Virus record (IMG/VR): IMGVR_UViG_3300023196_001369 | Location: 1-42,057 of that record | Length of the DNA stretch: 42,057 nucleotides | Strand: one strand, 5' to 3' | Source: a virus | Part shown: positions 35,601 to 42,057 of the stretch, piece by piece | Position numbering within the stretch: the first letter of the stretch is position 1 | How the letters are laid out: each line of letters begins with the position of its first letter | Made by a program: the position numbers and the translations under genes | The notes under the pieces: model-generated | What the model was told of the DNA's origin: nothing | Seen by the model: only the letters and a program-made list of their open reading frames with translations | Database searches by the model: none

Positions 35601-37594
35601 TAGCTATCACAAATAACACAGTTGTACAAATTAACCAAAGAGTAGATAGTAACGCACTACCACTAAGTGAGTGGACATTGCTATCGGAAAACGATCCCGC
35701 AAGTATTATTCCAGAACAGTTACACATTAAAATGCGTGACAGTTTAACTGGATACAACAGACATACTGAAAGATATACATATACAGATTGGAACAATGGT
35801 GCAGTATATCCGCTTAACGCAGTTGTAAAAGAAGGCAATAACTTTTATATTAATCTACTAGCTGGCAACACAAATAGCCAACCAAGTTTAGACACTAGTA
35901 TGGAAAAATGGGCTAGAATTTATGACTATAATTTACCAGATGGTACACCAGAATCTGATATTGATATTAGCCGCCCACATGCGCTGCCAGATTTAGACTT
36001 ACATCCGTACAATCGTTACGGACACTTAGTGCGTCCAAGGCAGAGTTTAGTAAGAGAAATTCCAATAGCAAGACAGAACTTTATTGAAACTGTTAATGAT
36101 TTACTAGCAGATATGCCATTAGTTGATGGAAGTGATTCATGGGAAACAGTCATGAATAAAACTTTTATTGAGGGTGTAGTGACATATAGTGTGTCACCGT
36201 ATTGGAACTATACTGATTACATTAGAAAAACATATGACAATAATGATAGTTTAACATACGAATACAATACTAGTATTACAGCAAAATATACCGCAGAAAG
36301 TAAATCTGAGCTATATGGAGAACTAGGCGTACCGTTTCCTTATGTTAATGGAGATACATTAAAAATCACTACAGTTATACATAGTGATGGTGTTAACAGA
36401 CCTGAAATTTATAGTCGTGTAAATGATGAATGGGTTCTTGAATACAAAGTAAAAGGCACAATTCAACTAAGTGAAGAGCTTTGGAATACACAGAAGTTCG
36501 GATTAGGTTATGACATTAGTGGGTTTGATATAGATGGGTTTGATAATTCAGTTGATGGAATACTAAGCAATGTATTTGATGGATTGCGCAGTCATATATT
36601 TGTTGGAAGACATCAAGTTAAATATAACAAACTTTGGTTTAAGTGTTTGTATCAAGCAATTGTTGATAACACAGCAGATGACTTTGCGTTTAAAACTACG
36701 TTTGTAAAACTAAATGTTGATCATCCATTGCTTACAAATAAAGAAAGATATGGAAACTATAATGTAAATGTTGTTGAAGAATTCTTTAATACAATTAAGC
36801 CGTTCCATACTAAGTTACACAGCATAGCAGATCGCAACACCCATACTGACTCATGGGAAAATGAAATCAGTGAACTAAGTCGCAATGGTGTTATCACGAT
36901 GAAGTATGAGGACCATACTGAAAGAACATGGGATGGAGATACTATACTAACTGGTGGTACATTTACTACAGCACCTGACAATACAGATGCTATAACATTT
37001 ACAACAGTAGATGGTGATATAGAGTATGTATATGACGCCAATGTATTCCAACAGGCAGTATTAGAAGGCTGGGGCAATGAGCTTTATCCAATGGATGTTC
37101 ATGAGAATATTAGCCTATTAGTACAAACTAATCCAAGTGGTAATACTGAAACTACTGATACCCGTTCATTCCGTATGAATATCTGGGAACAATATAACAC
37201 ATATGAAAGCACAGTTATTGAAACTGCAAAACAAACAACATTAAGTTCTGCGGTATCAATTAGTGATGATGAATTACAAGTAACAGACGCCGCAATACTA
37301 GATGATAGTGGAGTAGTTTGGATTGGAAATGAAAGAATTGAGTATGGAGCAAAAGACGGCAATGTGTTACGTTACTGTACTCGAGGAACATACGGAACAC
37401 CAGCAGTAGCACACAGCAGTAGTGATGTTGTTACTAACGCAGGTGTTTCATCAAGAATACCTATACTAGAAAACTTTGGCCATTACGGTGATAACTTAAA
37501 ACTAGCATATAACGACAGTGGCGTGAGTCTCGCTGCAGCCGGGACTTCCCCAGAACATACTTTCATTAGAAATGCAGGTTCTGGATCTATATAA
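26624..37594 (+). CDS. Giant baseplate wedge protein at the gp7 position (3656 aa)
   Basis: The largest gene here, 11 kb, directly after gp6 where T4 has gene 7 (1032 aa). The N-terminus (RNTVDLLPAIFQTTVNKKFL, STLEQLMSSGSMEAVNYYLG) and repeated WW/WWD-containing blocks (for example QVGLRWWDIKTS, VYEWTRSSVPPEEW) are like large structural proteins beside gp6 in other marine T4-like phages. Residues about 1409-1462 carry the SGYASAPP module shared with gp6. Residues about 2332-2555 hold three flagellin-IN-like repeats with GSANTTIGLS-type ends. A C-terminal block has IGNERIEYGAK and RGTYGTPAVAHS. Long Thr/Asn/Ser-rich beta stretches suggest a fibrous or star-shaped baseplate arm. No frame break is seen. 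Confidence 0.75.
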   Translation: MNKFHANPIIAKISTRPGESSEYVGTRNTVDLLPAIFQTTVNKKFLNSTLEQLMSSGSMEAVNYYLGDTQNKDVAADRYISDNRAATNYQFVPGGVVRDQDQNITEAMTYDDLIDILKYNEVDTANTNGIFNETGYTLDLPIDYDMFINYHHYFWLVDFLPVCVAEATVSDPIAIDDIVGQPYYKTPTLTNNKQLGLLNGMRVKFTGANVTGNSDYTVDDIYIVDGVGTSIQLTRQFDGTGAFGYGKRVWFNDTIYGVQEPSQWDGSETDFVYPNYDLTEYEVLSRDYVVEERQSLDQSAWSRRNLWLHEETVSAICIFNDVTASDFTLDKFRGVRPIIAFRASIEKYNFAKSSIGSITHIVDNVNDPSTEIIGVTNWNLAEQTITELWDTIGYQFGSSIKLVSNGVSSFWNCIKTHTTSKNPSYTENAEYWSRVQARTLQNDDTILFLNPTNVSYSNNIYTVQVDGSNVVTGLTQLYGDSSTTVPTHAGVNVRIGYNNVLGETYPNNIYSGSEWYWDGNAWVYAQQKTSRSQGIKFNLYDTNSTLLNNATTYPNNDFAGDYIFNYGSTDATNVDTALGFSPRYVDYGNEPGLSFDLELGSKRYNYINLNSTDSTANSDAANTSEILGYYYYKKLSDSSYHNGWVTVRGQQPVKKHIQKTVTDTKPIVIDIGTSDIESSDTFKISKRNDKLQVFQWNSTHTTADLERVNGLNPALFVDRTKTYNISTIFDISDLEFVNTDGTALTNVTLSTPVGNTRTLTVTNSFVDETIVYRLVSDNSVSGLIYVNSNSIPDNLTVTKNGEPYTVYTLADNKITIPGGFPIDDLFDVVWHTNDNITQGTNMPADTHVLNPQNEVLTDVSFGDMLSHMQKQMQSIPGFTGSFFGVNNYRHLPHVHEFGGTIRQQPYSTELINQTSMFTDTNMFSSIKFAMNSYSNFKLQFIQKCTQLHSTLDTTVSVISLVDQALTSMNIGKTRNDLFANSEMVKYKEYEEINSSWTASDSPVFNLPQTINTYDDTSNHIQISIREGDGATGTQWRSLVKDQDYTITQNKLTITASVTYDSTGNVLVNAKWYPLTSPSFVPPSAVKLGLLDKYSLEVDANNIYGHDGSITLRKGTELYNRNSSGFNIVDAVLFEFETRVFNNLDNVSTVSYKKNMPLASRPNRYNWTDLTEALRSTFNKWKTKNNVTSLHDATEYSVGDKFTWNYSSVTPNIGGWRGIYTYYFNTDRPHTHPWEMFGYNTKPSWWDTNYSWTDPTKRTALISALESGHSNDPALSPKKYSLTYSYSAYDWQTDTLVTTGGVLNDPVTANVVASPTASQAMAEMVFGDWGTVENNWRQSSDYKIALFYALLKLRPLKITNDYFRSKSRSVRSFNTIQTLFTDTKMLGNNKLVQLSNKDYEDNIVELVTIKDGGSGYASAPPLSVFSNFGNGALLQATIDSGVITSVAVTNPGGNYQTVPAVIPDSGSATFNVFLASGARRYTAGLNNAVVNFAQYNNTSVSIIEDRFKNYTTNPIIKAGGFINSNQEIILESSQDKGRVNIPEENINTVLYTSQPKEELFFGAIKITKVSDGYQVAGYDTTKQTFSYFKPNKDSGRVIVNAGNTRVDKYKYHSSDVSLLDYNTVLSSIQDLYEFIIGHGLYLESKGWTATWPSTGGNTVIWSETAKVTDIHYAIPNVTKIEVKEISNGYFSNITNKFDGQHNVVSKAGLQIQNNKLIITRDVIGEDDAVTIIEARAGTEIYGVRLYRVEIEHAMVIDNESNFDDLIYNPALGVRHKRVIWRGSRSKNWNGKLFAPGYIVNGDNVVPNFDTVANEIDQYYGPGNTLSNQQQVDAARFNTGYNKPAWNDIVGLDDDTLFNFVKGTRKYRGTRHALNAFMRNTALFGTLSTATVHEEWAIRTADYGDTRSRNTLEFELTKDLMKTNPQPVRFSSTELNDVLSDIIIDVDFNSPLLVNGAPGNNFTTRPAKTFNYTTIEQENIYANDFVTAGLPLLTETDYRVLNKDDFVQFPTEVKEAYNFDGNWRDIEQWDNKTAYKFQDKVIYAGRVWEMKDPDGTSGLTKPNDPIETTATVTLPVIPNTGETVVIDGTTVNLQQTTNTTTFGTINITGTQDINTTDVVVDNSTLVLGSTSTNARTVTFDSTSTSTEYNDVSIVGDIINPQIEGSATKTLIIESTTIDFDETETLASNIDANTAFTNAFTNSWTTNTSNIFTTSSARCTVINALRTAYISGNSSAAWVSWLGDYFNTSNAGLNITQLVTEISASPAWEAELTALVENDVTIINSILNRTYVAADVAAGTETVTAQDIIDAQTAMASGTYVTATKNWLVANPTTSFTTNTIILASTATLFKTYSLTQIIDKINAEGIANTTASNSNNRLAITKTTTTPNTEFTLTVSVGTANAEVGFSTVGATTETSSGTIVSNSPNLTLAQVVNAINNANVTGITAQAGGVNNNVLQLNSNNETLYIGAGSANTTIGLSGGITNAPITTTTVSATVDLNSIINIINNATISGIGASNSNNRLKLTSTNSTLIIGSGTANTTLGLTAQTLSATQTTTSNIFNAFVGSDGNQVFQQMTNDPHIFSIWLADNVGDNDSNSGYAVYQTMDFGMSITKACAGINDADDALISVKLSDGNIQAHNLAADDYVFITGSNTVPSIDGIHRVTAVSSSNILTFYIDEYIQEEGTVGNIYPLRNVRFADFNTLDNNTNSTVNGVFKYNFEGFRQNNQQTPKYAFVDDDGNGSPAVYRWTGSYTNNTGHTGTSWTKVRESAPQARNDLIESVKLYDAYTKSTITQLEIFDPAKGIIPGFIDEEIDFILTADIASYNYNTVNGFNENTKSWTTEQVGLRWWDIKTSVYVDYEQSSIDYKQAYWARLFDGASIDVYEWTRSSVPPEEWKTLVDRGGVIDGNPASGTPLSVDIDNETVYNWTEEKFYNSQSKRTEKSYFFWVKEKQNATTKRNYNTYQLARLLENPSSFNISWAAAAGSSELLLSNIDLAITNNTVVQINQRVDSNALPLSEWTLLSENDPASIIPEQLHIKMRDSLTGYNRHTERYTYTDWNNGAVYPLNAVVKEGNNFYINLLAGNTNSQPSLDTSMEKWARIYDYNLPDGTPESDIDISRPHALPDLDLHPYNRYGHLVRPRQSLVREIPIARQNFIETVNDLLADMPLVDGSDSWETVMNKTFIEGVVTYSVSPYWNYTDYIRKTYDNNDSLTYEYNTSITAKYTAESKSELYGELGVPFPYVNGDTLKITTVIHSDGVNRPEIYSRVNDEWVLEYKVKGTIQLSEELWNTQKFGLGYDISGFDIDGFDNSVDGILSNVFDGLRSHIFVGRHQVKYNKLWFKCLYQAIVDNTADDFAFKTTFVKLNVDHPLLTNKERYGNYNVNVVEEFFNTIKPFHTKLHSIADRNTHTDSWENEISELSRNGVITMKYEDHTERTWDGDTILTGGTFTTAPDNTDAITFTTVDGDIEYVYDANVFQQAVLEGWGNELYPMDVHENISLLVQTNPSGNTETTDTRSFRMNIWEQYNTYESTVIETAKQTTLSSAVSISDDELQVTDAAILDDSGVVWIGNERIEYGAKDGNVLRYCTRGTYGTPAVAHSSSDVVTNAGVSSRIPILENFGHYGDNLKLAYNDSGVSLAAAGTSPEHTFIRNAGSGSI

Positions 37595-37597
37595 ATA
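37590..37597 (+). promoter_or_regulatory. Late promoter TATAAATA overlapping the giant gene's stop codon
   Basis: A perfect box at the very end of the 11-kb gene; its TAA stop (37592-37594) lies inside the box. Predicted start near 37603, 14 nt before ATG 37617. Confidence 0.75.
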
Positions 37598-37616
37598 TTA
37601 TAAATGGAAAAAGATT

Positions 37617-38216
37617 ATGAGTGTAAATAAAACTGAAAAAACAATGATAGGTGTAGAAGGTCACATTACAATATGGGATCCTGAAAGTGGTGAAGTATTA
37701 ACAAGACGCCGCAATGCCGTTAACTTTGAAAATATGAGCGTTGCTCTTGCTAACTTATTAGCAAATGAAGCAGGGTCAACTGGATCACATCACATTGGTA
37801 CAATGAGATTTGGCAATGCTGGTACAACAATTAATGGTCTAGGTGCTGTAACATACAAAGCAACTAATACAACATTGTCAAGTGGTGTATTATATAACCA
37901 AACGTTTAGTAAAGTAGTAGACGAAGCAGTTAGTGGATCAGCATTAAATAGTGTAGAAGCAGTACATACAAGTACAAACTTATACAGTGATGTTGTTGTT
38001 ACATGTACACTAGATTACGGCGAGCCTGTAGGTCAAGATGCTACTGATACCGCAACTAACATGGATGGTACATATGTATTTGACGAATTAGCACTATTTT
38101 CAGCTAATGACGATCTACTAACACACGTAATTTTCCATCCAGTACAAAAAAGTGCCAACAGAAAAATACAAGTAATATACACACTCAGATTACGCACATC
38201 GTATAGTGATGTTTAA
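37617..38216 (+). CDS. Virion structural / tail appendage protein, 199 aa
   Basis: Start at 37617 (MSVNKTEKTMIGVEGHI) is preferred over an in-frame ATG at 37572 because the late promoter at 37590-37597 lies between them. The protein is beta-rich: N-terminal EGHITIWDPESGEVLTRRRN, a middle HHIGTMRFGNAGTTINGLG and an end TYVFDELALFS...VIFHPVQKSANRKIQVIYTLR. The pattern fits phage baseplate or fibre-attachment proteins, but I cannot name a family. Placed between the giant wedge protein and fibre-like proteins. Confidence 0.65.
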   Translation: MSVNKTEKTMIGVEGHITIWDPESGEVLTRRRNAVNFENMSVALANLLANEAGSTGSHHIGTMRFGNAGTTINGLGAVTYKATNTTLSSGVLYNQTFSKVVDEAVSGSALNSVEAVHTSTNLYSDVVVTCTLDYGEPVGQDATDTATNMDGTYVFDELALFSANDDLLTHVIFHPVQKSANRKIQVIYTLRLRTSYSDV

Positions 38217-38225
38217 GGAACAGAT

Positions 38226-39143
38226 ATGCCATATACAATAAATTATTCAGAAAGCGGCAAGAAGCCAATAGTAGTAAACGACGGTACAGTTGATACTAGT
38301 ACTAGTTTAAAACTAATTGGTAAGAATTATAATAGGTTTGGCGAATTTCTTAACGAAGACTTGCTACACTTGTTGGAAAACTTTGCTGGAGTAAATGAAC
38401 CATCCAATCCAACTGAAGGACAACTTTGGTATGATACAAGTGAAAGTTATTTAAAAATATATGAAAGTGGCAAATGGTATACAATCGGCTCACCAGCTGG
38501 TAATACTAGAATGGAAGTAAGAACAAGACTTGACACTAACGGAGTTTCACACTATACTATAGAAAATATTGTTGATAGTGTTATTGTTACTATACTTGTG
38601 GACGACACAGTTGCTTGGACACCTGCTACTACTGAATACTTGGAAGATGGTGTTACTGTACTAACGTCACAATTCCCAGTTATACAAGCTGGTGTTAACA
38701 TGAATACAACATCAAATTTTAAATTTAGAGGCCTAGCTACTAGTGCTGAGTATGCCGATCTTGCGGAACGCTATCACGCAGACAAAGTATATCAACCAGG
38801 CACAGTAGTAAAAATTGGCGGAGATAATGAGATAACACAAACACTTACAGAATGTGATGAAAATGTATTTGGCATCATATCCACCGCTCCAGGATTTGAA
38901 ATGAACAGCGCAGCTGGCGGTGACGACACACATCCGTTTGTAGCATTAGCTGGGCGTGTGCCTTGTCAGGTTATTGGCACAGTACAAAAAGGCGACAGAA
39001 TAGTATCTAGTAGTACACCAGGTTATGCTAGAACTGCGCATATGACAGATATATTAGATTATAGAATTATTATAGGGAGAGCTCTTGCTGATAAGACCGA
39101 CGACGGCGAAGGTCTAATTGAAGTAGTGGTAGGAGTGAAGTAA
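38226..39143 (+). CDS. Tail fibre-like protein with peptidase-G2-like C-terminal domain
   Basis: A 305-aa protein. Residues 1-90 match the common marine-phage appendage N-terminus (NRFGEFLNEDLLHLLENFAG, EPSNPTEGQLWYD, LKIYESGKWY). Residues about 170-300 contain the SAEYADLAERYHADKVYQPG block, followed by FGIISTAPGFEMN and ALAGRVPCQVIGTVQKGDRI, a pattern shared with G2-type self-cleaving or trimerising C-terminal fibre domains. It is likely a short tail fibre or its attachment module. AAGGAACAG precedes the start. Confidence 0.7.
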   Translation: MPYTINYSESGKKPIVVNDGTVDTSTSLKLIGKNYNRFGEFLNEDLLHLLENFAGVNEPSNPTEGQLWYDTSESYLKIYESGKWYTIGSPAGNTRMEVRTRLDTNGVSHYTIENIVDSVIVTILVDDTVAWTPATTEYLEDGVTVLTSQFPVIQAGVNMNTTSNFKFRGLATSAEYADLAERYHADKVYQPGTVVKIGGDNEITQTLTECDENVFGIISTAPGFEMNSAAGGDDTHPFVALAGRVPCQVIGTVQKGDRIVSSSTPGYARTAHMTDILDYRIIIGRALADKTDDGEGLIEVVVGVK

Positions 39144-39144
39144 T

Positions 39145-40248
39145 ATGCCAGCATCAGCAGGTACCACAGTATTAGCTGCAGAGTATAATGCGGTAGCAGA
39201 ACTTGTCAACAAGATTTTTGGTGACAAGTATAGTGCTGTTCTTGTTACTGATGCTGACAGATCCGATCATAAGTTTGGTTGGGGAGCTGTTAATATTGAT
39301 GATGCGTTAATTCAAGGTACATTAATCACTGCTGAACGTTTGCAATCTATGGTTAACCGTTCCAATGTTATGGTGGACCATGTTAACATTAACGACACTA
39401 TATTAGTGTTTAGCGTACCATCAAACCGTACAGACATACTAGCTAGAACACTAATACGTGCTGAAGATTTAAATGTAATTGAAACCAAAGTTAATAATAG
39501 CATACTTTTAAATAATGCTCACTTAACAATAGATCCAACAAATGCTAGTTCTTTTATAGTTACCCCAGGTACATCATATGCTAGAACAACTCCTTGGAAT
39601 AATCAGTTAATTGGTGAGCATAAATGGACATTTGGTAGTTATAATCATGCTCGATATTTCTTTAACAGTGGCGGACAACTACGTCTAAATATGGAAATGA
39701 CTGGCGGAAGTACTGCTGGTTATCACAACTGGGCAGATATTATTAACGAAATTGGTGTGCTAAGTTTAACTTGGGATAACGTAGTACAAAGTAGTAGTCG
39801 TACACAAGGTACTAGCGAAGGCAAAGGATTTTATGACTTAACAGATTCATATCAATTATTGTTTACTAGTAGTGGTGTTACAGCACCTCCAAGTGGATAC
39901 GGTTATGGTTATGGTTATGGTTATGCAGCCGCAGGTTTGTATATATATGACAATGCTTTTGAAAGTGCGTATCCATTAGGTGATGCTAGTGGATATGGTT
40001 ACGGATATAGTAGTTATGCTAACCGTTATATGAAACTTTATGGAAAATGGGCGGATAATGGTAAAGACGTTGATCTTAAAATTGAATTAGATGATACGGC
40101 ATTTGCGCAATTTACTGATGGATCGTTTGAAACAAGCATAAGCTATTTGATGCCAGACATTATAACACTCAATGATGCTACTTTTGATGTTAACCCAAAT
40201 CCAGTATTCGCAATAACTAATAATTTTGATACTGCTGACGACAGCTAA
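39145..40248 (+). CDS. Putative tail fibre/adhesin protein with Tyr-Gly repeats
   Basis: A 367-aa protein starting 1 nt after the previous stop. The N-terminal half has paired similar segments (ALIQGTLITAERLQSMVNR and DILARTLIRAEDLNVIETK, near 50-120). The middle is beta-rich. Two Gly-Tyr runs, GYGYGYGYGYAAAG near residue 252 and SGYGYGYSSY near 283, come from GGNTAY hexamer DNA repeats. Glycine-rich loops are a known way for T4-like adhesins (gp38) to make receptor tips; that parallel is inference. No enzymatic motif. Confidence 0.6.
   Translation: MPASAGTTVLAAEYNAVAELVNKIFGDKYSAVLVTDADRSDHKFGWGAVNIDDALIQGTLITAERLQSMVNRSNVMVDHVNINDTILVFSVPSNRTDILARTLIRAEDLNVIETKVNNSILLNNAHLTIDPTNASSFIVTPGTSYARTTPWNNQLIGEHKWTFGSYNHARYFFNSGGQLRLNMEMTGGSTAGYHNWADIINEIGVLSLTWDNVVQSSSRTQGTSEGKGFYDLTDSYQLLFTSSGVTAPPSGYGYGYGYGYAAAGLYIYDNAFESAYPLGDASGYGYGYSSYANRYMKLYGKWADNGKDVDLKIELDDTAFAQFTDGSFETSISYLMPDIITLNDATFDVNPNPVFAITNNFDTADDS
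39895..39924 (+). repeat. GGTTAT hexamer repeat coding for Gly-Tyr
   Basis: Five consecutive GGNTAY units (GGATAC then four GGTTAT), with a shorter related run GGATAT-GGTTAC-GGATAT at 39991-40008. In-frame hexamers can change number by slippage without breaking the gene. Confidence 0.8.
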
Positions 40249-40258
40249 AAATAAACAC

Positions 40259-40286
40259 TTGACATTCCCTGATAAATAATTATAAT
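40259..40286 (+). promoter_or_regulatory. Consensus sigma70 promoter with embedded late box
   Basis: TTGACA (40259-40264), 16-nt spacer, TATAAT (40281-40286): both boxes perfect. Within the spacer lies GATAAATA (40271-40278), the late-box variant used elsewhere. The pair would allow both early host-polymerase and late gp55-directed transcription of the genes from 40314 on. Confidence 0.75.
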
Positions 40287-40313
40287 AGTAGTTAACTTAT
40301 AGGAGAACATCAT

Positions 40314-40661
40314 ATGGATGATAGGCTTGAAAAGGCTTTGGAGTTCGGTAATTATCGTACGACACTTAGTAATCAAAAGAAAAATGTAATCGCACGTATG
40401 CAAACATTACAACTAGTTCATCATAACAATGGTTCATTTACAGCAAATCCACAAACAATCAGTTTTGTACAAGCTCTAATTACAGTAGGAAAGACTAGCA
40501 GTGTTATACTAGACACTAAAGAAAATCCAATTGAAATCGCTAACCTATCAGACTTTTTAGAACTATTAGTTGGTGCGTATACCGAAGGTGTTAATGAGTA
40601 CAAAATACAGATGGATAAACTTAAAAAGTCTAGAAATATTAAGAAAATTATGGACTGGTAA
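40314..40661 (+). CDS. Conserved small protein of marine T4-like phages, unknown function
   Basis: A 115-aa, probably mainly helical protein (MDDRLEKALEFGNYRTTLSNQ...), with a central FVQALITVGKTSSVILDTKENPIEI and a basic end KKSRNIKKIMDW. It resembles hypothetical proteins I recall from other T4-like marine phages, without known function. AGGAGA precedes the ATG by 7 nt. It shares a 1-nt overlap with the glycosyltransferase gene after it and is controlled by the dual promoter at 40259-40286. Confidence 0.75.
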   Translation: MDDRLEKALEFGNYRTTLSNQKKNVIARMQTLQLVHHNNGSFTANPQTISFVQALITVGKTSSVILDTKENPIEIANLSDFLELLVGAYTEGVNEYKIQMDKLKKSRNIKKIMDW

Positions 40662-41572
40662 TGACAGAGAATAAAGAAGAATCTGGCATTTGTATGTTCG
40701 CATACAACAACGAAAAGATGGATTATGTTAAGTTTGCGCATATTGCAGCCGCATATGTAAAGCGTAATATGAAAAATAACAAAACCTGTCTCATTACTGA
40801 TACTGGAACGTATGGGTATCTTAAAGATTCTGTACCTTCTGAGTTTCATGACAGTTGTTTTGATCATGTTGTAATACAAGACGTAGAACATTCATCAAAC
40901 CCACGTAGACATTTTGATAGTCCGTGGACAGAGTTTAGCACACAGTTTAGTAATAGTAACAAACATGATGTTATTAATTTAACACCGTTTGAAAAAACAA
41001 TGTTAATTGATACTGATTACTTTGTAATGAACGACTTTTATGATCATATCTTTGAAACTGATGTATCAATAGCAATGCACAAATATGCTCGTTATATGGA
41101 GCACCAACCACCATACCTAAATGAACAAACACTTAATGAAGCAGGAATTCATCACTGGTGGAGTACAGTAGTATACTTTGACCAAAGTGAAGAGAGCCGC
41201 ATATTTTTTGACACATGGGAACATGTTAAAGACAACTGGGATTATTATCACTTACTATACCAATTCCCTCCAGGGTTATTTAGAACAGACTTCTGTGTAA
41301 GTATCGCAAACCATGTCATGAATGGCTTTAATGAAAATAACTTTATGAATGATTTTGGTGGTGTACCATTAATCAATATGGATCAAAAAGACGATATTAT
41401 TGAAGTTAAAGATGTTAACGACTACATTATGCTAAGTCATAACAGAAATGAAGCCTGGAAGAATATTTTAACTCGACAAACTGATACTAACTTACACTTA
41501 ATGAATAAGTTAGCAATAGCTAGACACTCTGATAGTATTATCAGTAAACTAACTGATGGAGAATATCAATGA
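40661..41572 (+). CDS. GT-A type glycosyltransferase-like protein
   Basis: A 303-aa protein with a nucleotide-sugar transferase pattern like GT8: N-terminal CMFAYNNEKMDYVKFAHIAA (Rossmann-like strand and helix) and the metal-binding DxD at MLIDTDYFVMND (Asp117, Asp119). The HHWWSTVVYFDQSE block near 160 resembles the acceptor side of GT8 enzymes. No membrane segment. The donor and target are unknown; phage DNA, virion protein or host surface glycan are possible. It overlaps the next, related gene by 4 nt (ATGA). Confidence 0.65.
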   Translation: MTENKEESGICMFAYNNEKMDYVKFAHIAAAYVKRNMKNNKTCLITDTGTYGYLKDSVPSEFHDSCFDHVVIQDVEHSSNPRRHFDSPWTEFSTQFSNSNKHDVINLTPFEKTMLIDTDYFVMNDFYDHIFETDVSIAMHKYARYMEHQPPYLNEQTLNEAGIHHWWSTVVYFDQSEESRIFFDTWEHVKDNWDYYHLLYQFPPGLFRTDFCVSIANHVMNGFNENNFMNDFGGVPLINMDQKDDIIEVKDVNDYIMLSHNRNEAWKNILTRQTDTNLHLMNKLAIARHSDSIISKLTDGEYQ

Positions 41573-42057
41573 GTAAAGGATTTCTACTACTTGGTATCGA
41601 TACTGGTCAAGATCAAATTAAATATGCTTATACTACTGCGCTAAGTATTAAAACATGTGATCCAGAAGCAAGTATTTGTTTGATTGTTGAAGACATAGAA
41701 AAAGATTTAATCAGTGGATATGAAAATGTATTTGATTATATCATTGAGTTACCATTTGGTAATACAGCATATAAAGATGGGTTTCACGGATCGAACATTT
41801 GGCAACTACGAGAAGCAACACCATATGACGAGACAATTTACATAGATTATGATACATTATTTTTAAACACCGATATCAATCAACTATGGGAAATACTCGA
41901 CGTCTATGATATCGCAATGCCTAATATATCAAGATCATTTAGAAATCAACCATTGGATAGAAGACAACTTTTTGAGTTTGAGAATCATTATAAATTCCCC
42001 ATGCTTTACAGTAATTTTATCTACTTTAAGAAAGACAGCCAATTGGCAATTGACTGG
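41569..42057 (+). CDS. Second GT-A type glycosyltransferase-like protein (cut by window end)
   Basis: The first 163 codons of a gene that continues past the right edge, starting MSKGFLLLGIDTGQDQIKYA. It has the same layout as the previous protein: strand and helix with YAYTTALSIKTC, then the DxD motif ETIYIDYDTLFLN (Asp93, Asp95) and a later YSNFIYFKK block. The ATGA overlap implies coupled translation. It is probably a tandem paralogue with a different acceptor. Confidence 0.65.
   Translation, partial: MSKGFLLLGIDTGQDQIKYAYTTALSIKTCDPEASICLIVEDIEKDLISGYENVFDYIIELPFGNTAYKDGFHGSNIWQLREATPYDETIYIDYDTLFLNTDINQLWEILDVYDIAMPNISRSFRNQPLDRRQLFEFENHYKFPMLYSNFIYFKKDSQLAIDW

Noticed and set aside
37604-37630. 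Eight-codon frame starting at ATG 37604
   Set aside because: It overlaps the start of the 199-aa gene, has no ribosome site and is probably chance.

Overview
The window is part of the genome of a T4-like (contractile-tailed) phage of the marine type. The genes recognised by protein sequence are the T4 head set (portal gp20, prohead protease gp21, scaffold gp22, major capsid gp23), baseplate proteins (gp53, a gp27/lysozyme hub, gp5-like spike, gp25, gp6, a giant gp7-position protein), the gp46/gp47 recombination nuclease and the late sigma factor gp55. Matching this, TATAAATA or one-mismatch late-promoter boxes lie just upstream of many structural operons. The DNA is visibly AT-rich. A tRNA-His with A73 and no G-1, a form known from part of the Alphaproteobacteria, and the gene style suggest a marine alphaproteobacterial host (SAR11-like is plausible); this is inference.

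Layout. (1) 1-980, minus strand: a non-coding and RNA region. It holds the first codons of a gene running off the left edge, two sigma70-type promoters, three terminators, tRNA-His, tRNA-Pro and tRNA-Trp, a compact RNA with kissing loops, and a promoter-to-terminator interval that may be a ~290 nt ncRNA. (2) 983-8724, minus strand: head module gp20, a 67-aa protein, an acidic core protein, gp21, gp22 and gp23, preceded by a 650-aa candidate tape measure. (3) 8778-9841, plus strand: a gp26-like baseplate/tail-assembly protein ending on a nine-T slippery run. The -1 frame stays open into a 63-aa downstream ORF, which suggests a programmed frameshift fusion like lambda G/GT. (4) 9842-10298: an intergenic region with AT-rich repeats and a highly structured candidate ncRNA. 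(5) 10299-15605, minus strand: gp55; gp47 and gp46; two small related proteins (56 and 83 aa); a eukaryotic-type phosphomannomutase; a GIY-YIG nuclease. (6) 15715-40248, plus strand: an HxGH nucleotidyltransferase, then the baseplate genes in tight array (cap/initiator, gp53, hub with lysozyme and M15-like domains, spike, unknown, gp25, gp6, the 3656-aa giant), then three tail-appendage proteins. (7) 40314-42057, plus strand: a conserved small protein and two tandem GT-A glycosyltransferases, the second cut by the window edge, behind a consensus sigma70 promoter with a late box inside it.

Together, gp55 would switch host RNA polymerase to the TATAAATA promoters that drive head, tail and baseplate genes. 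gp46/47 would supply recombination-dependent replication. The phosphomannomutase, nucleotidyltransferase and two glycosyltransferases hint at a phage-encoded sugar pathway. The least explained parts are the three structured RNA regions, the frameshift fusion, the apparently circularly permuted lysozyme in the hub, and the giant baseplate protein with flagellin-IN-like repeats.
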